Source: Burkholderiaceae bacterium
GTDB taxonomy: Bacteria > Pseudomonadota > Gammaproteobacteria > Burkholderiales > Burkholderiaceae
Assembly: GCA_025057735.1 (NCBI GenBank)
Contig: JANWUU010000350.1
Span: forward strand, 1-5,004
Direction of reading: 5' to 3'
Length of the DNA: 5,004 bases
Position numbers and translations under genes: made by a program. Shown piece by piece: positions 1 to 5,004 of the stretch (position 1 is the stretch's first letter; each line of letters opens with the position of its first letter). The notes under the pieces were generated by a model. It saw nothing but the letters and a program-made list of their open reading frames with translations. It had not been told where the DNA came from and ran no database searches.

Positions 1-164
1 AACTTGGCCACCACGAAGCGCAGCGCCGGATCCTCGACGCCGATCTGGAAGACGCGGTTCTCGTAGCTGTTCAGCGGCAGCAGGGTGCCGCTGGTGGCAA
101 GGCCCAGCGCGTCGACGGCGTTGAGCACGACCTCGGGGGTGAGGTCCGAAAACGGCGCGGCCAT
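1..164 (-). CDS. srkA: SrkA/YihE-type stress response Ser/Thr protein kinase, N-terminal part (partial)
   Basis: The reverse strand from the ATG at 164-162 reads 54 complete codons and then leaves the window, so only the N-terminus is present (E. coli SrkA is about 328 residues). Residues 31-41 read [11 protein letters not shown], a signature stretch of the SrkA/YihE (formerly RdoA) kinase N-lobe; the strand before it starts with a short [17 protein letters not shown] helix, and RFVVAK follows at 49-54, whose lysine fits the ATP-contacting lysine of protein-kinase-like folds. Family members are cytoplasmic APH/choline-kinase-fold protein kinases that protect cells under envelope and oxidative stress; that role is family knowledge and is not shown here. 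No strong ribosome binding site precedes the ATG; the start is chosen because homology begins a few residues after it. The gene is divergent from mmsA. The catalytic loop lies outside the window, so intactness cannot be judged. Confidence 0.85.
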   Translation of the reverse strand, partial: MAAPFSDLTPEVVLNAVDALGLATSGTLLPLNSYENRVFQIGVEDPALRFVVAK

Positions 165-252
165 GCCCGATCGTAGCCCGGCACGCGCGGCCGGCACCCC
201 GGCCCGCCGCGGCAGTAGCACAATTCGCGGGCGGGACAACGGACGGGCGCAG
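165..252. promoter_or_regulatory. Divergent intergenic region between srkA and mmsA
   Basis: These 88 bp separate two divergent genes and must hold, or lie next to, the promoters for both. No convincing sigma-70 pair is visible. The best -10-like element on the plus strand is CACAAT at 219-224, which has no good -35 box 17 bp upstream. On the minus strand TTGTCC followed after 16 bp by TACTGC is a poor match. A GC-rich inverted repeat, GGCCGG (189-194), loop CACC, CCGGCC (199-204), is the clearest structure and could be an operator or a leader hairpin. The promoter assignment rests on gene arrangement, not on motifs. Confidence 0.35.
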
Positions 253-1764
<1,512 letters not shown>

Positions 1765-1775
1765 GGGCCCGCGCC

Positions 1776-2597
1776 ATGCATCGGCGCACCGTGCTGCTGG
1801 CGGCGCTGGTGGCCACACTTGGCCCGCGGGCCGGGTCGTCCGCATCGCGCCGCGTCGTTGCCTGGCCCGGCGGCGTGGCGCGCATCCCGCTGGGTGACAG
1901 TGCGCAGATGCCGCGTGCACGCCTGGGCGAACGGCGCGTGCTGGTGATGCGCGACGGCGACCAGTGGGTGGCCGTCGTCGGCGTGGGACTAGCGGCCAAG
2001 CCGGGCAGCCGCCTGCTGCTTGAGGTCGATCAGGGCGCGGCGCCCGCGCGCGTCCAGATCGTCGTCGAACACAAGGCGTATGCCGAGCAGCACCTGAAGG
2101 TGGCGCCCGGCTATGTCGATCTAAGTGCGGAGGACCTGGCGCGCCACGCACGCGAGCGCGAGCATTTGCAGCGCGTGCTGCAGACCTTCAGCGAGATCAT
2201 GCCGACGACGCTGGTGATGGTGCCACCAGTGCAGGGCGTTCGCACCGCCAGTTTTGGCCTGCGGCGGGTGCTCAACGGCCAGCCGCGCAGCCCGCACAAC
2301 GGGATGGACATCGCCGCGCCGACCGGCACCCCGGTGGTGGCGGCGCTTGCCGGGCGCGTGATCGACAGCGGCGATTACTTCTTCGCCGGCCGCACCGTCG
2401 TGCTCGACCATGGGCAGGGGCTGCTGACGCTGTACGCGCACCTGAGCGAGATCGACACCGCGGTGGGCGCCACGGTCGAGGCGGCGGCGCGCATCGGCCG
2501 GGTGGGTGCCACGGGGCGCGTCACCGGGCCGCACCTGCATTTCACCGTGTACCTAAACGGCGTGGCCGTGGACCCGGCCCTGTTCCTGCCCGCATGA
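1776..2597 (+). CDS. Exported M23 family metallopeptidase (LytM/peptidoglycan endopeptidase type)
   Basis: The 273-residue protein starts with a hydrophobic export signal (residues 1 to about 24). RR at 3-4 before TVLLAALVA makes a Tat-like signal possible, and the ASA stretch near 22-24 is a plausible cleavage region. Residues about 28-150 form a beta-rich N-terminal region resembling that of other exported M23 proteins. The M23 domain spans about 155-272. It has the HxxxD metal motif (His174, Asp178), His222 in LYAHLS, and HLHF with His253 and His255, so all expected zinc and catalytic residues are present. Such enzymes cut peptidoglycan cross-bridges or stems in the periplasm. The exact substrate cannot be told. 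The ATG is preceded by AGGGG at 1763-1767, which overlaps the mmsA stop codon; with the 11-bp gap this argues for cotranscription with mmsA. The C-terminus (VDPALFLPA) ends as the domain normally does, so the protein looks complete. Confidence 0.93.
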   Translation: MHRRTVLLAALVATLGPRAGSSASRRVVAWPGGVARIPLGDSAQMPRARLGERRVLVMRDGDQWVAVVGVGLAAKPGSRLLLEVDQGAAPARVQIVVEHKAYAEQHLKVAPGYVDLSAEDLARHAREREHLQRVLQTFSEIMPTTLVMVPPVQGVRTASFGLRRVLNGQPRSPHNGMDIAAPTGTPVVAALAGRVIDSGDYFFAGRTVVLDHGQGLLTLYAHLSEIDTAVGATVEAAARIGRVGATGRVTGPHLHFTVYLNGVAVDPALFLPA

Positions 2598-2618
2598 GGG
2601 CTGCCGCGAGCCACCGCC

Positions 2619-2915
2619 GTGCAGGCGCAAGCGCAGGCCGTCGCCGCGCAACGTCCCATGCGGCGCCTCTGGCCCTGTGGCGCAAGGCCGAGGGGGATGG
2701 CGGCGTGCAATGGGTTCGCCAACCCACCGGCGGCGCTGCCGGTGGCCGAGGGCGCCGCGCTGTTCGGCAGGCTCAAGCGCGCGTTCGGCCACGTGCCGCC
2801 TTCGCGCCCGAGCGGCGCGACGTCGCCAGGTGCAGATGGTCAGGCGCGGCCGGCGGGCGCGGCAGTCCGGCGACCCGCTGAGGGCCTGACACTTGTGTTG
2901 TGTCTGGCTTTCTAA
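2619..2915 (+). CDS. Possible small hypothetical protein or coding relic (weak)
   Basis: I do not recognise this 98-codon GTG-start reading frame. It is in the same frame as the M23 gene, which stops at 2597, and the frame stays open through the stop-to-GTG interval. From 2709 to 2825, 36 of 39 third codon positions are G or C, against about 67% at second and 72% at first positions, which is the pattern of genuine genes in this window. The encoded middle part (FANPPAALPVAEGAALFG, then RLKRAFG) is less arginine-rich than typical shadow frames. Against it: there is no ribosome binding site at the GTG, no known domain, and the last codons run through a terminator-like hairpin. A different frame (2594-2881) starts with ATGA overlapping the M23 stop but encodes Arg/Ala/Gly-rich sequence typical of a shadow. 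This may be a real small gene, a relic of a longer C-terminus or neighbour, or chance. Confidence 0.2.
   Translation: MQAQAQAVAAQRPMRRLWPCGARPRGMAACNGFANPPAALPVAEGAALFGRLKRAFGHVPPSRPSGATSPGADGQARPAGAAVRRPAEGLTLVLCLAF
2711..2745. repeat. Two overlapping, mutually exclusive inverted repeats
   Basis: TGGGTT (2711-2716), loop CGCC, AACCCA (2721-2726) is a perfect 6-bp stem with a tetraloop. CCACCGGC (2724-2731), loop GGCGCT, GCCGGTGG (2738-2745) is a perfect 8-bp stem. The two share the bases CCA at 2724-2726, so both cannot be complete at once. Neither is followed by a T run. They lie in the gap between convergent genes and could be RNA 3'-end structures or a protein site. The symmetry is seen directly; any function is unknown. 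Confidence 0.5.
2881..2913 (+). terminator. Candidate intrinsic terminator for the mmsA-M23 transcript
   Basis: GCC-T-GACAC (2884-2892), a 7-base loop TTGTGTT, then GTGTC-T-GGC (2900-2908) pairs over eight base pairs with a single T-T mismatch; AGG and TTT at the base can add wobble pairs. The 3' side runs into TTTCT, a weak U tract. It sits in the most AT-rich stretch of the convergent gap and about 285 bp after the M23 stop. The opposite strand gives the same core stem, but no T run follows it in that direction, so it suits the rightward transcript better. Confidence 0.4.
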
Positions 2916-2951
2916 AACGAATCGGCGCATCTGCCCTGCGGCGGCCGCGGC

Positions 2952-3839
2952 CTACGGCCAGAGCATGGCCGCGCCGCGCACGCCCGAGGAATCGCCATGG
3001 CGGTGCCGCAGAAGGCGCGTGGCGATGACGTCGGAGAACACGTGGCGGACCCAGCGCCGCGGCACCTCGGCATAAAGGGCGTCGATGTTCGATAGGCCGC
3101 CGCCGAGCACGACCACGTCCGGATCGAGCACGTTGATCACGCCGGCCAGCGCGCGCGCCAGCCGCTCGCAGTAGCGCGCCAGTGTGGCGCGGCAGGCGGG
3201 ATCGGCGCGCGCGGCAATCTCGTGCGCCGGCAGCCGCTCGCCGGTATGGCGCAGATGGTCGGCGGTCATCCCGGGGCCGGACAGATAGGTCTCGATGCAG
3301 CCGGCGCGGCCGCAGTAGCAGGGCGGCGGCGGCAGATACTCGTGCTCGGGCGTCGGCAGCGGGTTGTGGCCCCACTCGCCGGCGATGCGGTTGACGCCTT
3401 CCAGCACCCGCCCGTCGACGACGATGCCGCCGCCCACCCCGGTGCCGAGGATCACGGCGAAGACCACGCGCGCGCCGGCGGCCGCTCCGTCGCGCGCTTC
3501 CGACAGCGCAAAGCAATTGGCATCGTTGGCCATCCGGATTTCGCGCTGCAGCCGCGCCTGCAGGTCCGCCAGCAGCGGCCGGCCGTTCAAGCACACCGTG
3601 TTGGCATTGCGCAGCCGGCCGTCTCGGGGCGACAGCGAACCGGGCGTGCCGATGCCGAGCGTGCCGCGCGTGCCGAGCGCCCGCTCGGTGTCGGTGACCA
3701 GCGCGACGATCGCATCTAAGATGGCCTCGTAGCTTGTCGAGGGCGACGGCACGCGCCGCCGCAGCAGGAGGCGGCCGGCCTCGTCCAGCGCGGCGATCTC
3801 GATCTTGGTGCCGCCCAGATCGACGCCGAGCCGGATCAT
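2952..3839 (-). CDS. mak: Fructokinase, ROK family (Mak type)
   Basis: This 295-residue cytoplasmic sugar kinase closely resembles E. coli Mak (manno(fructo)kinase, about 302 residues), which phosphorylates fructose, and mannose less well, at O6 with ATP. Visible motifs: the phosphate loop DLGGTK at 7-12, NANTVCLNG at 78-86, catalytic Asp106 in ANDANCFALSEA, the GTGVGGG turn at 132-138, EWGHNPLP at 155-162, and the ROK zinc site His158 with Cys174, Cys176 and Cys181 in CYCGRAGCIET. A GGG loop lies at 246-248, and the C-terminus HGDSSGVRGAAMLWP nearly matches that of E. coli Mak. All key residues are present. The frame is open 68 codons further upstream, but that part is antisense-like sequence inside the VOC gene; the ATG at 3839-3837 begins exactly with the kinase fold. 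It overlaps the VOC stop as ATGA and has no ribosome binding site, so translation is probably coupled. A related ROK specificity such as glucokinase or NagK is less likely. Confidence 0.92.
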   Translation of the reverse strand: MIRLGVDLGGTKIEIAALDEAGRLLLRRRVPSPSTSYEAILDAIVALVTDTERALGTRGTLGIGTPGSLSPRDGRLRNANTVCLNGRPLLADLQARLQREIRMANDANCFALSEARDGAAAGARVVFAVILGTGVGGGIVVDGRVLEGVNRIAGEWGHNPLPTPEHEYLPPPPCYCGRAGCIETYLSGPGMTADHLRHTGERLPAHEIAARADPACRATLARYCERLARALAGVINVLDPDVVVLGGGLSNIDALYAEVPRRWVRHVFSDVIATRLLRHRHGDSSGVRGAAMLWP

Positions 3840-4318
3840 CGCGCCGCGAACTGCGCGTAGCGCGCCGGCTCGAAGCGCGCCTCGCCCCCGCGCGCGGCCG
3901 CCGGTGCCCCGGGCTCGCGGCGCAGGTCGTAGGTCAGTTCCAGCAGCACGCCGTTGGGGTCGTAGACGAAAAGCTGGGCAAGCGTGGTCTGCGGCGGGCG
4001 CTGGTCGCGGTACGGCAGGCCGAAGCGCGCGAAGCGCTCGCACTGCGCGAGATAACCGCGCGCCCAGAACGAAACGTGATCGACGCGGCCGGTGCCCCGC
4101 GCATAGCCGCCGCCGGCCTCCTGCGCACGGCTGCCGCCGTACAGATGCACGATCGCGTTGTCCTCGTCGGGGCCGAGCCAGGCGCCCGGGAATGGAAACG
4201 GCGGGCGGCTCACCTGCCGCAGGCCGAGCACCCGCTCGTAGAACGCGATCGTCGTGTCCAGATCGTCGGCCTTGATCGCGACGTGCGCGAGCGCCGACAC
4301 GCAGGCGGTGTCGTTCAT
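3836..4318 (-). CDS. VOC superfamily protein (glyoxalase/dioxygenase fold)
   Basis: The protein has 160 residues and two beta-alpha-beta-beta-beta modules of the vicinal oxygen chelate fold. The first begins with SALAHVAIKADDLDTTIAFYERVLGL (residues 8-33, written here by position: His12, then the FYERVLGL helix at 26-33), and the second with RVDHVSFWA at 78-86. Candidate metal ligands His12, His58 (IVHLYGG), His81 and Glu127 (PNGVLLELTY) sit at spacings close to those of E. coli glyoxalase I (5, 56, 74, 122), so a metal enzyme is likely. The substrate cannot be read from sequence: glyoxalase, epimerase, thiol transferase and dioxygenase members all share this fold. Residues about 136-160 are an extra Ala/Arg-rich tail. 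AGGA, overlapping the stop of the LamG gene, lies just upstream of the ATG at 4318, seven bases after that stop. The 3' end overlaps mak by four bases, which ties its expression to the kinase. Confidence 0.85.
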   Translation of the reverse strand: MNDTACVSALAHVAIKADDLDTTIAFYERVLGLRQVSRPPFPFPGAWLGPDEDNAIVHLYGGSRAQEAGGGYARGTGRVDHVSFWARGYLAQCERFARFGLPYRDQRPPQTTLAQLFVYDPNGVLLELTYDLRREPGAPAAARGGEARFEPARYAQFAAR

Positions 4319-4325
4319 CGATGTC

Positions 4326-5004
4326 CTAGAAGGGGGTTTCGGGGGACCAATGCGCGGCGGCGCCGGCGGCGCCGGGTTTCAGAAGGCCGGGACTGGCGCC
4401 GGCCGCATCGCCGATCGTCGTGCCCGTGCCTTCGTCGAAATGGTACAGCGCGGCCGTGTTGCCATCGGGCTGGAAGCGAACGCGCGGCGGCGCGAAGTTG
4501 CCCGTGTAGCGCAGCGTCGTCGAGATCCGCAGTTCGTCGAGCCAACCCTTGAAGGAACGGTAGCCGCCCAGGCTGTGCTTTTCCGCGCCCAGGACCAGGA
4601 ACGGGTCCGAGTTCGGGAAGTTCGTCGCGCGCGTGACGTTGTAACTGACGTTTCCGCTCGTCCCGGTATTGGCCGGAATCTGCCGGTCCAGCACACCATC
4701 GACGAACAGCCGGAGCTCGCCGTCGCTCCACCGGCGCGTAATCGCCACGTGGTGCCAGGCGCCGTCCAGTACCTCGCGTGCGCCGCACAGCGTGGCGCCG
4801 CTGGCACCGCGCGCAACACCGACCGCGATGCGTCCGTCGAACAGGGAGACGCCGAAGTCGCCAAAATCGCCGTTGCCGAACACGTCGCGGTCGATCACGA
4901 TCGCCCCGTCGATCCATGCGTCTTTGGGCAACTGTCCGGGCGTACAGGGCGCAGTCGGGTTGTCGGCCGCGAAGCCCTTGATCCAGAACTCGATCGTGAA
5001 GTCG
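4326..5004 (-). CDS. LamG/concanavalin-like jelly-roll domain protein, C-terminal part (partial)
   Basis: The frame is open to the right edge, so the gene is cut at its 5' end; 225 C-terminal residues are visible, and the TTG at 4931 is not its real start. The visible part is a LamG (Laminin_G_3-like) domain: DFTIEFWIKG at 1-10, GAWHHVAITRRW at 81-92, LRLFVDGVLD at 97-106 and the closing strand GWLDELRIS at 153-161. Such domains are carbohydrate- or protein-binding jelly rolls, usually on exported or surface proteins. A signal peptide or anchor, if any, lies outside the window. After the domain comes ALYHFDEGTGTTIGDAAG (185-202), which looks like the opening strand of a further LamG unit, then an Ala/Gly-rich linker and a terminal WSPETPF. 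Ligand unknown. It is the most upstream visible gene of the leftward operon, seven bases before the VOC start. Confidence 0.8.
   Translation of the reverse strand, partial: DFTIEFWIKGFAADNPTAPCTPGQLPKDAWIDGAIVIDRDVFGNGDFGDFGVSLFDGRIAVGVARGASGATLCGAREVLDGAWHHVAITRRWSDGELRLFVDGVLDRQIPANTGTSGNVSYNVTRATNFPNSDPFLVLGAEKHSLGGYRSFKGWLDELRISTTLRYTGNFAPPRVRFQPDGNTAALYHFDEGTGTTIGDAAGASPGLLKPGAAGAAAHWSPETPF

Noticed and set aside
85..252. N-terminal extension of the mmsA frame back to the start at 85
   Set aside because: It overlaps the srkA N-terminus on the other strand and its sequence is low-complexity Arg/Ala/Ser with no ALDH similarity; the family N-terminus begins at the ATG at 253.
2711..2726. 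GGGTTCGCCAACCC as a possible tRNA T-arm
   Set aside because: The loop is too short for a T-arm and no acceptor, D-arm or anticodon arm surrounds it.
2594..2881. 95-codon frame whose ATGA overlaps the M23 stop
   Set aside because: Attractive by position, but the product is Arg/Ala/Gly-rich with no domain, and codon-position GC favours the other frame; not supported enough to call.
2773..3594. 273-codon leftward reading frame overlapping mak
   Set aside because: Extremely Arg/Ala-rich and out of frame with the clear ROK kinase; a shadow caused by high GC.
3840..4043. 68-codon upstream extension of the mak frame
   Set aside because: It lies inside the VOC gene, is Arg/Pro/Ala-rich, and the kinase family starts at the ATG overlapping the VOC stop.
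3734..4552. 272-codon rightward reading frame antisense to mak, VOC and the LamG gene
   Set aside because: No recognisable domain, Arg-rich composition, and it crosses three well-supported genes on the opposite strand.
4315..4917. 200-codon leftward frame overlapping the LamG gene
   Set aside because: Arg-rich shadow of the LamG frame, which shows clear domain motifs.

Overview
The window is about 70% GC and densely packed with genes in which G or C dominates third codon positions. The protein families seen here (SrkA/YihE kinase, CoA-acylating methylmalonate-semialdehyde dehydrogenase, a Mak-type ROK sugar kinase) point to a high-GC proteobacterium, most likely gammaproteobacterial. That placement is an inference from protein resemblance only. 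No rRNA, tRNA, insertion sequence, phage gene or CRISPR array is visible, so this looks like ordinary chromosome.

Left part (1-2597). A truncated srkA gene runs leftward off the edge from about 164. It is divergent, across an 88-bp gap, from a rightward pair: methylmalonate-semialdehyde dehydrogenase (mmsA, 253-1764) and, 11 bp later, an exported M23-family metallopeptidase (1776-2597). The two are almost certainly cotranscribed, although one is a cytoplasmic catabolic enzyme and the other acts on the cell wall.

Middle (2598-2951). This 354-bp gap lies between convergent genes. It holds no recognisable protein, but it is not featureless. The reading frame of the peptidase stays open after its stop codon and has coding-like third-position GC. 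There are also two overlapping hairpins that cannot form together, and a terminator-like hairpin with a short T tail near 2881-2913.

Right part (2952-5004). Three leftward genes form a tight operon: a LamG/concanavalin-like surface protein (3' part only, running in from the right edge), a VOC/glyoxalase-fold protein 7 bp after it, and a fructokinase of the Mak type whose start codon overlaps the VOC stop codon as ATGA. The kinase probably phosphorylates fructose (and possibly mannose) in the cytoplasm. The VOC protein has four plausible metal ligands but no identifiable substrate.

I found no convincing undescribed multi-gene system. The points most worth a second look are the obligately coupled VOC-Mak pair, the mmsA-M23 pairing and the structured convergent gap.
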